Source: CBDBUR01 sp965209065
GTDB taxonomy: Bacteria; Pseudomonadota; Alphaproteobacteria; JAPOUT01; G958296285
Length of the DNA: 64,000 nt
Assembly (NCBI GenBank): GCA_965209065.1
Contig: OZ242373.1
Location: 496,001-560,000 of the forward strand
Direction: 5' to 3'
Below, one piece after another: positions 41,945 through 49,296 of the stretch (position 1 is the first letter of the stretch; the number at the start of each line of letters is the position of its first letter). A model generated the notes under the pieces. That model had not been told where the DNA came from and made no database searches. It saw only the letters and a list, made by a program, of their open reading frames with translations. A program made the position numbers and the translations under genes.

Positions 41945-42862
41945 ATGAGAAAAGTTCTGTTAATTTATGGGGCGACATCGGCGGGCAAGTCTGCGCTGGC
42001 TTGCGAGGTGGCGGCGCGGACGGGCGGCGAAATCATCAATGCCGATTCGCTACAGGTTTATAAGGAGCTGAATCTTTTATCGGCGCGTCCCTCGGCGGAG
42101 CAGAGCGCGCGCGTGCCTCATCATTTATACGGCTTTCGCTCGGCGCGCGACAGCTATTCGGTTGGCGACTGGCTCCAGCATGTGGCGCAGGCGATAGAGG
42201 CGATAGAGGGCTTGCCGATTATCGTTGGCGGCACGGGGTTGTATTTCCACGCGCTCTGCGAAGGGCTAAGCCAGATAGATAATAGCCAGATAGATAATAT
42301 CGAAGACAACATAAGAAAGCGACTTGGAGATGAGCCGCTAGAGGTTCTGCATGCGCGCTTGAAAGAGGTGGATAGGGAGTTGTTTGAAACGCTCGCGCCG
42401 CAAGACAGGCAGCGGATAACGCGCGGGCTGGAGGTCTATGAGGCAACGGGGGTGAAGTTGAGTGAGTGGCAGAAGCGTCCGCGTCAAAAGCCGCAGGGGC
42501 TGGAGGGGTTGGCGTTCATCAAAACGGCTTTGTGTCCGCCGCGCGAGGTTTTGGTGGCGCGCGCCGAAGCGCGACTAGACAGCATTGAGCCTGAGGCTTT
42601 GCTTGCCGAGGTTCAAGGTTTATCGCGCGAGTTGCCTTTAGATAGCACGAGCACCGCACTAAAGGCTTTGGGTTATCGAGAGTTTGCGGCTCATTTGCGC
42701 GGCGAGCTGACTTTTGCCGAAGCGCTTGAGCGAACCAAGCGCGCGACCCGTCAATATATTCGCCGCCAGCTCACGTGGCACCGCAACCAGATGAGCGATT
42801 ACAAGACTTTTACTTCTGCTGATGCCTTCAGCAGTGCTTTAGACGCAGATTTCAAGTTTTAA
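41945..42862 (+). CDS. miaA: tRNA dimethylallyltransferase
   Basis: MiaA (305 residues) adds dimethylallyl to A37 of tRNAs that read UNN codons. P-loop GATSAGKSAL is at residues 9-18 and INADSLQVYKELN and RHLTW-type C-terminal residues (RQYIRRQLTWHRNQM) follow. The ATG at 41945 is preferred to one at 41930 because a TATAAA ends six bases before it and the conserved strand starts directly (MRKVLLIYGATSAGKSA). Residues near 109-118 contain two exact 15-bp tandem copies (42269-42298) encoding SQIDN repeats. Confidence 0.93.
   Translation: MRKVLLIYGATSAGKSALACEVAARTGGEIINADSLQVYKELNLLSARPSAEQSARVPHHLYGFRSARDSYSVGDWLQHVAQAIEAIEGLPIIVGGTGLYFHALCEGLSQIDNSQIDNIEDNIRKRLGDEPLEVLHARLKEVDRELFETLAPQDRQRITRGLEVYEATGVKLSEWQKRPRQKPQGLEGLAFIKTALCPPREVLVARAEARLDSIEPEALLAEVQGLSRELPLDSTSTALKALGYREFAAHLRGELTFAEALERTKRATRQYIRRQLTWHRNQMSDYKTFTSADAFSSALDADFKF
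42269..42298 (+). repeat. Two exact 15-bp tandem copies inside miaA
   Basis: AGCCAGATAGATAAT occurs at 42269-42283 and 42284-42298 without a mismatch. The duplication is in frame and inserts a second SQIDN in a variable loop. Confidence 0.9.
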
Positions 42863-42908
42863 GGGAGGTTATTCTAGAGAGGGCTTAGATTTAGGTAGGT
42901 TTGAACTG

Positions 42909-43334
42909 CTACACTAAAGCACGCATTTTTTTTATCTTATTTTCATCTGTTATTTGGCTACAAGTTTGACGGGCATTTTCGAATAGCAGACTATAGCCAT
43001 CGGAAGAATTTACATCTATTTTGTTTTTGTTATTCCACCAAGCAACACTCCTTGAATAGAGTCCAGATTTTTCATCAAAAAGAACTCCGCTGCCAATCCT
43101 GCCAGCATAAAAATAACCCCAATTATCTTCCCTATCTCGTGTAATAAAAATATCACCTATTTTGACATCATTTTTGAATTCTCTAACACCACTAGCCAAT
43201 TTTCCAACAAAAATTGTATTGCTATCAAGTAGCATTTTGATTTTGTCCTTTTGTTCTATATGGTCAAGCTCCTCTGGGTTTTGTCTAATTAACCAGTATT
43301 CAGTTTTATTTATAGTTTTGCTTTCCTCATTCAT
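42909..43334 (-). CDS. Small protein with possible EVE/PUA-like fold
   Basis: I do not recognise this 141-residue protein with certainty. It reads EYWLIRQNPEELDHIE at the start, then KIGDIFITRDREDNWGYFYAG (from Lys69) and a SRSVAWWNN segment. That order, W.IR, GD..I, Y..G.I, and R.V.W, resembles the EVE/PUA-like domains that bind modified bases in Mrr/McrB-type restriction proteins. It stands alone with no nuclease beside it. Codon use is AT- and Lys/Asn-rich, unlike the flanking miaA and ilvB, suggesting transfer. An AGAGGGC lies upstream of its ATG, so translation is leadered. Function is inference. Confidence 0.5.
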   Translation of the reverse strand: MNEESKTINKTEYWLIRQNPEELDHIEQKDKIKMLLDSNTIFVGKLASGVREFKNDVKIGDIFITRDREDNWGYFYAGRIGSGVLFDEKSGLYSRSVAWWNNKNKIDVNSSDGYSLLFENARQTCSQITDENKIKKMRALV

Positions 43335-43517
43335 AATTTTGCCCTCTAGTATTAAAAGTTAAAGATAGGCAGTTTATAACAAGTCCCACCAACTAATCAA
43401 CTGGTTAGATTCCCGCTTTCACGCCCACTCGTGGGGTGAGAATGACGAGGGGGAGGGTTTCGTGGAGAAGGGAGCGGATTTATCTAGTTATGTATATAAC
43501 CCCCTTTATAATTTCAC
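43335..43517. other. Non-coding spacer with a degenerate palindrome
   Basis: This stretch holds no gene. At 43419-43439 TCAC-G-CCCAC-TC-GTGGG-GTGA forms a nine-base-pair hairpin with one bulged G, flanked by ATTCCCGC and GAATGACG. That arrangement resembles the dispersed palindromic elements found between genes in many Alphaproteobacteria. It has no T run, so it is not a standard terminator. Only one copy occurs in the window. Confidence 0.5.
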
Positions 43518-43547
43518 TTGACCTTTTCACTGGGGCTGGTCTATAGT
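43518..43547 (+). promoter_or_regulatory. Strong promoter upstream of the structured leader
   Basis: TTGACC (43518-43523) and TATAGT (43542-43547) are 18 bases apart, each five of six to consensus. Transcription would begin near 43554, about 155 bases before the ATG at 43710. It is one of the best promoters in the window and, unlike most others here, makes a long leader. Confidence 0.65.
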
Positions 43548-43554
43548 GCCTATG

Positions 43555-43709
43555 TTCCTAAATATTCTAGGGAATCCCGTTTGTCGGGCTTTCACTGAAT
43601 AGAATACCCGATAGCCTAGCTAGAAGGAAATAAAGTGGCTACAATCCTAATTGTAAATGTAAACAGAGCCCGACTTCGGGCGGGAAAACATTAGCAATTA
43701 GGGGGAAAT
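43555..43709 (+). promoter_or_regulatory. Structured 5' leader, possible cis-regulatory RNA
   Basis: Four hairpins can be drawn. P1: TTCCTA (43555-43560) with TAG-GGAA (43568-43574). P2: CCCG (43576-43579) with CGGG (43585-43588). P3: TAGCC (43612-43616) with GGCTA (43637-43641). P4: CCTAATTG (43646-43653) with CAATTAGG (43695-43702), plus AATGT with ACATT, enclosing GCCCG-ACTT-CGGGC (43668-43681). The right arm of P4 covers the start of the Shine-Dalgarno run TAGGGGGAA, so P4 can hide the ribosome site. TCGGG (43584-43588) can pair with CCCGA at 43607-43611 instead, an alternative fold. I do not match it to a known riboswitch class. It could also be a small RNA gene. Confidence 0.5.
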
Positions 43710-44144
43710 ATGTATCAATCTATTATCAAAAATTCTATACGCTTTTTGTTAGTTGTCGGGCTTTTACTGCCTTTGAGTCCAACGAAAACGCTGGCGATAG
43801 ACTGCGAGGAGTTTTTGGAAGGAACGCAACCCGGCGAGACAAGGCGATGCCGAGAAGAAAGTGTCAATGCGGGAGCGGTTGTCGGTATTGTTCTTGGGCT
43901 GTTAGGAATAATTGGGCTTGGCGTTTATATCGCATCTGCGGCAGGGGATAATAGCTCGGACAAAGACGATACCCGCAATGAAGATAAAAATAGCAACTCC
44001 TTTATTTTTAGTTTGGGGAATTTTAATTCGGGTGTTTCTAATTCTGGCGATTTTAAGCGGAGTAATGTTCTATCCCTCTCGCCTCATTTTCACCTAACGG
44101 AAGAGGAGCAAATTACAGGATTGAGGTTAAAGTATAGCTTTTAG
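43710..44144 (+). CDS. Small exported membrane protein of unknown function
   Basis: This 144-residue protein is not recognised. A signal peptide (RFLLVVGLLLPLSPTKTLA, cleavage near residue 29) is followed by a short domain with Cys32 and Cys47, which could form a disulfide. A hydrophobic glycine-rich segment spans residues 53-75 (GAVVGIVLGLLGIIGLGVYI). A charged linker (DNSSDKDDTRNEDKNSN) leads to a C-terminal part ending ITGLRLKYSF, where a last Phe after alternating residues resembles an outer-membrane beta-strand end. It follows a long structured leader. No partner gene is adjacent. Confidence 0.7.
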   Translation: MYQSIIKNSIRFLLVVGLLLPLSPTKTLAIDCEEFLEGTQPGETRRCREESVNAGAVVGIVLGLLGIIGLGVYIASAAGDNSSDKDDTRNEDKNSNSFIFSLGNFNSGVSNSGDFKRSNVLSLSPHFHLTEEEQITGLRLKYSF

Positions 44145-44211
44145 AGGGTTGTAGATAATCAGGCAACAGGCTTGCTAAATGGTTTATAATGAATTATTAA
44201 CCAAAAGCGGG

Positions 44212-44217
44212 TATAAA
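44212..44217 (+). promoter_or_regulatory. ilvB: -10 candidate for ilvB
   Basis: TATAAA ends five bases before the ATG at 44223. A better TATAAT at 44185-44190 would give a leader of about 26 bases. Neither has a clear -35. No leader peptide rich in Val, Leu or Ile codons is visible, so classical attenuation is not supported. Confidence 0.35.
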
Positions 44218-44222
44218 AAAGT

Positions 44223-45995
44223 ATGTCTTTAGAAGCAAAAAATAGTTCTTTAAGCGGAGCGAAAATAGTTCTTCAAGCGCTGGTTGATCAGGGTGTTGAG
44301 GTTATTTTCGGCTATCCCGGCGGCGCGGTTCTGCCGATTTACGATGCCCTGTTTGATGAGGACAGGATTCGTCATATTCTGGTGCGCCACGAGCAGGGCG
44401 CGGTTCATGCGGCTGAAGGCTACGCGCGCTCGACCGGCAAGGTTGGGGTTGTGCTAGTTACTTCGGGACCGGGCGCGACTAACATCGTCACCGGCTTGGC
44501 GGACGCCTTGATGGATTCCATTCCTCTTGTTTGCCTAACCGGGCAGGTGGCGACACACTTAATCGGCAATGACGCTTTCCAAGAAGCCGATACGGTTGGG
44601 ATAACGCGCTCCTGCACGAAGCATAATTGGCTGGTGCGCTCTACCGATAATTTGGCGCGCCGTATTCACGAGGCTTTTTATGTCGCGCGTAGCGGCAGAC
44701 CCGGTCCTGTGCTGGTGGATATTCCTAAGGACATTCAAATCAACGAGGGCAGATATCAAGCGCCCACGCCGCAAGGGCATAAGACCTATCGTCCTCAAAT
44801 CAAGGGCGACATCAATAAAATTCGCGATGCGGTTCATGCCCTAATGAGCGCGCAACGCCCGGTTATTTATTCGGGCGGCGGCGTTATCAACTCGGGCGAG
44901 CAGGCAAGCAACATGCTACGCGAATTTGTTCAGTTAGCGGATTTTCCGATAACATCTACTTTAATGGGGCTGGGTGCCTATCCCGCGAGTGGCGCAAGCT
45001 GGCTCGGTATGCTCGGCATGCACGGGTCGAAGCAAGCAAACATGGCGATGTATGAAAGCGATGTGATGCTCTGCGTGGGCGCGCGCTTCGACGACCGCAT
45101 CACCGGCAGGCTTGATGCTTTCTCGCCGCACTCGCGCAAAATTCATATAGACATTGACCCTTCGTCTATCAACAAGAACGTGATTGCCGACATAGCTATC
45201 ATCGGCGATTGCGCGCACGTGCTGGAGGATATGATTAGAATCTGGCGCAACGAAGCGCACGGCATCACGCGCGATAAATATAAAGACTGGTGGAATAAAA
45301 TTGAGGCTTGGAAGAAGCCGAAAAGTTTCACTTACAAGCAGGGTGATAAAATCATCAAGCCACAATACGCGATTGAGCGGCTTTACGAGCTCACGAAGGA
45401 CAAGGATTGCTACATCACGACTGAGGTGGGGCAGCATCAAATGTGGGCGGCGCAGTTTTACCACTTCCAAGAGCCGCGCCGCTGGATGACTTCGGGCGGG
45501 CTAGGCACGATGGGCTATGGCTTGCCCGCCGCGGTTGGCGTTCAGGTGGCTCACCCGAATAGCCTTGTGGTTGATATCGCCGGCGAAGCTTCGGTTTTGA
45601 TGACAATGCAAGAGCTATCCACTGCGGTGCAACATAAACTGCCGATAAAAATATTTATTCTCAATAATAAATATATGGGAATGGTGCGTCAGTGGCAGGA
45701 GCTTATTCACGGCGGGCGTTATTCCCATAGTTATAGCGAGGCTTTGCCCGACTTTGTCAAGTTGGCAGAGGCTTATGGTGCGCTCGGCTTGCGCGCCGAG
45801 ACAAAAGACGAGCTAGACAACAAGCTGCACCAGATGATTGACAGCAAGCTTCCGGTTCTGTTTGATTGCGTGATTGACGAAAACGAAAATTGCTACCCGA
45901 TGATACCTTCAGGCGCCGGACATAACGAGATGTGGATGTCGGAAGAAGACGAAGGCGAGATAGAGGTGTCGGAAGAAGGCAAGGTGATGGTCTAA
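44223..45995 (+). CDS. ilvB: Acetolactate synthase large subunit
   Basis: The catalytic subunit (590 residues) makes acetolactate or acetohydroxybutyrate for Val, Leu and Ile. The catalytic Glu is in LVRHEQGAVHAAEGYAR, the FAD region follows, and the ThDP motif runs from GEASVLMTMQELSTAVQHKL to NNKYMGMVRQW. The usual GDG reads GEA here, which is within family variation. A short acidic tail ends the protein. It overlaps ilvN by one base (TAATG). Confidence 0.96.
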   Translation: MSLEAKNSSLSGAKIVLQALVDQGVEVIFGYPGGAVLPIYDALFDEDRIRHILVRHEQGAVHAAEGYARSTGKVGVVLVTSGPGATNIVTGLADALMDSIPLVCLTGQVATHLIGNDAFQEADTVGITRSCTKHNWLVRSTDNLARRIHEAFYVARSGRPGPVLVDIPKDIQINEGRYQAPTPQGHKTYRPQIKGDINKIRDAVHALMSAQRPVIYSGGGVINSGEQASNMLREFVQLADFPITSTLMGLGAYPASGASWLGMLGMHGSKQANMAMYESDVMLCVGARFDDRITGRLDAFSPHSRKIHIDIDPSSINKNVIADIAIIGDCAHVLEDMIRIWRNEAHGITRDKYKDWWNKIEAWKKPKSFTYKQGDKIIKPQYAIERLYELTKDKDCYITTEVGQHQMWAAQFYHFQEPRRWMTSGGLGTMGYGLPAAVGVQVAHPNSLVVDIAGEASVLMTMQELSTAVQHKLPIKIFILNNKYMGMVRQWQELIHGGRYSHSYSEALPDFVKLAEAYGALGLRAETKDELDNKLHQMIDSKLPVLFDCVIDENENCYPMIPSGAGHNEMWMSEEDEGEIEVSEEGKVMV

Positions 45996-46507
45996 TGGAG
46001 GCGAATTTGATAAGCTCGCATACGATTTCAGTTTTGGTGGATAATGACCCCGGCGTTTTGGCGCGCGTGATAGAAATGTTTTCGGGCAGGGGCTATAACA
46101 TCGAGAGCTTGACGGTCGCGGAGATTGACGAGGAGAAAGAGCTGTCGCGCATTACGATTGTGACTTCGGGCAATGAATATGTTATTCAGCAAATCAAGGC
46201 GCAGTTGGGGCGGATTATACCGGTTCATCACGTGATGGATTTGACGGAGGAAGGCGCCTCAGTGGAGCGCGAGCTGGCTTTGGTTAAGGTTCAAGGCACG
46301 GGGGAAAAGCGCGTGGAGGCTTTGCGCCTCGCCGATATTTTTCGCGCGCGCACGCTCGATGCGACCGCCAACTCTTTTATCTTTGAGGTAACCGGTTCAA
46401 CCGAAAAAATCGAAGCCTTCATCAACTTGATGCGCGGCTTGGGTTTTGTGGATATTTCTCGGACAGGTATCGCGGCAATTTCGCGCGGTGCTGAGTCGAT
46501 GAAATAA
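45995..46507 (+). CDS. ilvN: Acetolactate synthase small subunit
   Basis: The regulatory subunit (170 residues) holds an ACT domain that binds valine: HTISVLVDNDPGVLARVIEMF and GRGYNIESLTV are conserved. The C-terminal domain includes ELALVKVQG and RGLGFVDISRTG. The ATG at 45995 shares a base with the ilvB stop; longer readings run inside ilvB. It is 24 bases upstream of ilvC, which has its own AAGGAG. Confidence 0.95.
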   Translation: MEANLISSHTISVLVDNDPGVLARVIEMFSGRGYNIESLTVAEIDEEKELSRITIVTSGNEYVIQQIKAQLGRIIPVHHVMDLTEEGASVERELALVKVQGTGEKRVEALRLADIFRARTLDATANSFIFEVTGSTEKIEAFINLMRGLGFVDISRTGIAAISRGAESMK

Positions 46508-46531
46508 TAAAAAATAATAAAGGAGAAACTT

Positions 46532-47551
46532 ATGGAAATTTTTTATGATAAAGATGCCGAAGCTAATTTAATCAAGGGCAAAAAGGTGGCGATTGCGGGC
46601 TATGGTTCGCAAGGACATGCCCATGCGCTCAACTTGAAGGATTCGGGTGTCAGCCAAATAGCGATTGGGCTTTATGAAGGCTCGCCTTCGGGCAAGAAAG
46701 CGCAAGCCGATGGCTTTGATGTGAAGTCGGTCGCCGATGCGGCAAGCTGGGCAGACGTGATGATGGTTGTCTTGCCCGATGAAAAGCAAGCCAACATTTA
46801 TAAAGAGGCGATAGAGAAACAATTACCTCAAGGAGCTGCCCTATTGTTTGCGCACGGGTTGAGCATTCACTTCAAGCTGATAGAGCCGCGCGCGGATTTA
46901 GACGTGGTGATGGTCGCGCCAAAGGGACCGGGTCATACGGTGCGTAGCGAATATGAGCGCGGCGGCGGAGTGCCATCTTTGCTTGCGGTTCATCAAGACG
47001 CTTCGGGCAGCGCGCAGGCTTTGGGTTTGTCTTATGCCAGCGCGATTGGTGCGGGCAAGGCGGGCGTTATCAAAACGAGCTTTAGAGAAGAGTGCGAAAC
47101 CGATTTATTCGGCGAGCAAGCAGTTCTATGCGGCGGGGTGACCGAGCTTATTCGCGCGGGTTTTGAGACTCTGGTCGAGGCGGGCTATTCTCCCGAGATG
47201 GCTTACTTCGAGTGCCTCCACGAAATGAAACTGATTGTGGATTTAATGTATGAAGGCGGCATCGCCAATATGTTCTATTCGGTTTCCAACACGGCGGAGT
47301 ATGGCGCTTATGTTTCGGGCGAGCGCGTGATTGACAAGGGCGCGAAAAAGAGAATGAAGAAAATTCTTGCTGAAATCCAAAACGGAAAATTCACGCGCGA
47401 GTGGATGTTAGAAAATAGTGTTGGTCAAACCAGCTTCAAGACAATGAGAGAGCGCCACGCTAAGCACCCGATTGAAAAAATAGGTGAAAAGTTGCGCGCG
47501 ATGATGCCGTGGATAGGTGAAAATCGTCTTGTGAATAGACAAAAAAATTAG
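46532..47551 (+). CDS. ilvC: Ketol-acid reductoisomerase
   Basis: IlvC (339 residues, class I short form) isomerises and reduces acetolactate with NADPH. GYGSQGHAHALNLKDSG is the dinucleotide-binding motif, and MVAPKGPGHTVRSEY and the metal-binding ECETDLFGEQAVLCGG follow. A good AAGGAGAAAC ribosome site precedes the ATG. Its TAG stop begins a short tandem repeat (47549-47576) in the gap before leuA. It completes the ilvBNC operon. Confidence 0.97.
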   Translation: MEIFYDKDAEANLIKGKKVAIAGYGSQGHAHALNLKDSGVSQIAIGLYEGSPSGKKAQADGFDVKSVADAASWADVMMVVLPDEKQANIYKEAIEKQLPQGAALLFAHGLSIHFKLIEPRADLDVVMVAPKGPGHTVRSEYERGGGVPSLLAVHQDASGSAQALGLSYASAIGAGKAGVIKTSFREECETDLFGEQAVLCGGVTELIRAGFETLVEAGYSPEMAYFECLHEMKLIVDLMYEGGIANMFYSVSNTAEYGAYVSGERVIDKGAKKRMKKILAEIQNGKFTREWMLENSVGQTSFKTMRERHAKHPIEKIGEKLRAMMPWIGENRLVNRQKN

Positions 47552-47576
47552 CGCGCTAAAACTAGCTCGCTAAAAT
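47549..47576 (+). repeat. 14-bp near-tandem repeat beginning at the ilvC stop
   Basis: TAGCGCGCTAAAAC (47549-47562) and TAGCTCGCTAAAAT (47563-47576) differ at two positions, and a TAGC follows. The first unit begins with the ilvC stop codon. It is another case of a duplication at the end of a gene. Confidence 0.75.
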
Positions 47577-47586
47577 TAGCCCTCTA

Positions 47587-47615
47587 TTGACAAAAAGGGT
47601 TAGACGGAGCATAAT
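47587..47615 (+). promoter_or_regulatory. leuA: Leaderless promoter of leuA
   Basis: A perfect TTGACA (47587-47592) is followed after 17 bases by CATAAT (47610-47615), which matches five of six bases of TATAAT. CATAAT ends six bases before the ATG at 47622. The expected transcription start is therefore the A of the start codon, and there is no Shine-Dalgarno sequence. This is the clearest example of the leaderless pattern in the window. Confidence 0.8.
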
Positions 47616-47621
47616 TTTCTT

Positions 47622-49151
47622 ATGGCAGAAAAGATAAGGATATTCGACACCACCTTGCGTGACGGCGAGCAATCACCGGGCGCTGCGATGACGCAAGAGG
47701 AAAAACTCCGCATTGCCGAGCAGCTTGACTCTATGGGTGTGGATATTATCGAGGCGGGGTTTCCTGCCGCGTCAGAAGGCGACTTCCAAGCAGTGAGCGC
47801 AATTGCGCGCCAAAGCAAAAATGCTATCGTGTGCGGCTTGGCGCGCGCGAACCGCAATGATATTCAACGCGCGGGCGCTGCGGTGGGTCAGGCAGAGCGC
47901 GGGCGCATTCACACTTTTATTTCCACGAGTCCGGTTCATATGAAGCACAAGCTCCAGATGGAGCCGGAGCAGGTGCTAGAGGCGGTTGGCGAGTCGGTCA
48001 AGTGGGCGCGCGCGCTGGTTGATGATGTCGAGTGGTCGCCCGAAGACGCCACCCGCACCGACCACGATTTCCTATGCCGCTGTATAGAGCTGGCTATCGC
48101 CAACGGGGCGAGCACGATAAACATTCCCGATACGGTCGGCTATTCTGTCCCTGCCGAAATAGGTGAGTTTTTCGCGATGATAAAAAATCGCGTGCCGAAT
48201 ATAGATAAGGCGGTTTTGTCTATCCACTGCCATAATGATTTGGGTTTGGCGGTCGCCAACTCGCTCGCGGCGATAGAGGCAGGTGCGCGTCAGGTGGAAT
48301 GCACCATTAACGGACTAGGCGAGCGCGCGGGCAATGCCGCTATGGAGGAAATCGTTATGGCGCTCAAAGTGCGCCACGACAGAATGCCTTATGACACCAA
48401 CATAGACACCAAGCAATTCATTAAGGCATCGCGGTTGGTTTCGAGCATCACTAATTTTCCGGTTCAATATAATAAAGCGATTGTCGGCAAGAACGCCTTT
48501 TCGCATGAGTCGGGCATTCACCAAGACGGAATGATAAAGAACAACCAGACCTACGAGATTATGTCGCCCGAGTCGATTGGTTTGACTTCATCCTCTTTGG
48601 TTTTGGGGAAGTTATCGGGGCGCAATGCCTTTCGCCAAAAGTTGCTGGAACTAGGCTATGAGTTAGGCGATAACGCTTTGGCTGATGCCTTCTCGCGTTT
48701 CAAGCAGTTGGCTGACAGCAAGCGCACGATTTATGATGAGGATATTATCGCGCTGGTTGATGATAGCGCGGCACAGAGTTCGCAACGGGTGAAGTTTGTT
48801 TCTTTGAGAGTCCAAGCCGGCTCGGAAGGACCGCAAACGGCAGACCTCACGCTAGAGGTGGAGGGCAAGAAAATCGAAGCCTCCGCCGAGGGGCATGGTC
48901 CGGTTGATGCTATTTTCACCGCGATAAGAGAGCTTGTGCCGCACGATGCGCGGTTGGCTTTATATCAAGTGCATGCGGTCACCGGCGGCACAGACGCTCA
49001 GGCTGAGGTCAGCGTTCGGTTAGAAACCGATAGCCGCTCGGCTTATGGCAGAGGGGCGGACAAGGATACGCTCGTTGCTTCGGCGCGCGCTTATATTAAT
49101 GCGCTCAATAAAATTGAAATAGCGCCGAGTATCAATGCCCAGCACGCTTGA
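47622..49151 (+). CDS. leuA: 2-isopropylmalate synthase
   Basis: LeuA (509 residues) condenses 2-ketoisovalerate with acetyl-CoA, the first step of leucine synthesis. The DRE-TIM signature IFDTTLRDGEQSPGAAM is at residues 6-22, and SIHCHNDLGLAVANSLAAIE and GLGERAGNAAMEE follow. A LeuA allosteric domain lies after about residue 390. Its own leaderless promoter separates it from ilvBNC. Its stop overlaps the -35 of the tRNA-Lys promoter. Confidence 0.97.
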   Translation: MAEKIRIFDTTLRDGEQSPGAAMTQEEKLRIAEQLDSMGVDIIEAGFPAASEGDFQAVSAIARQSKNAIVCGLARANRNDIQRAGAAVGQAERGRIHTFISTSPVHMKHKLQMEPEQVLEAVGESVKWARALVDDVEWSPEDATRTDHDFLCRCIELAIANGASTINIPDTVGYSVPAEIGEFFAMIKNRVPNIDKAVLSIHCHNDLGLAVANSLAAIEAGARQVECTINGLGERAGNAAMEEIVMALKVRHDRMPYDTNIDTKQFIKASRLVSSITNFPVQYNKAIVGKNAFSHESGIHQDGMIKNNQTYEIMSPESIGLTSSSLVLGKLSGRNAFRQKLLELGYELGDNALADAFSRFKQLADSKRTIYDEDIIALVDDSAAQSSQRVKFVSLRVQAGSEGPQTADLTLEVEGKKIEASAEGHGPVDAIFTAIRELVPHDARLALYQVHAVTGGTDAQAEVSVRLETDSRSAYGRGADKDTLVASARAYINALNKIEIAPSINAQHA

Positions 49152-49176
49152 CACTCCCCACATTATATTTTTTATT
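49148..49176 (+). promoter_or_regulatory. Promoter of tRNA-Lys
   Basis: TTGACA (49148-49153) is a perfect -35 and overlaps the leuA stop codon. With a 17-base spacer the -10 would be TTTATT (49171-49176), a weaker match. Transcription would start some eight bases before the mature tRNA at 49192. Confidence 0.5.
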
Positions 49177-49191
49177 GGCAACGAAAACGAG

Positions 49192-49267
<76 letters not shown>

Positions 49268-49296
49268 ATTCGCACATGCTGGTATAAGGAGAAAGA

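Noticed and set aside
43419..43439. Intrinsic terminator
   Set aside because: The hairpin has no following T run and lies between divergent genes. It fits a dispersed palindrome better.
44145..44222. Branched-chain amino acid attenuator before ilvB
   Set aside because: No leader peptide with Val, Leu or Ile codons and no terminator hairpin with a T run are visible. Only a four-base-pair GCAA/TTGC hairpin is present.
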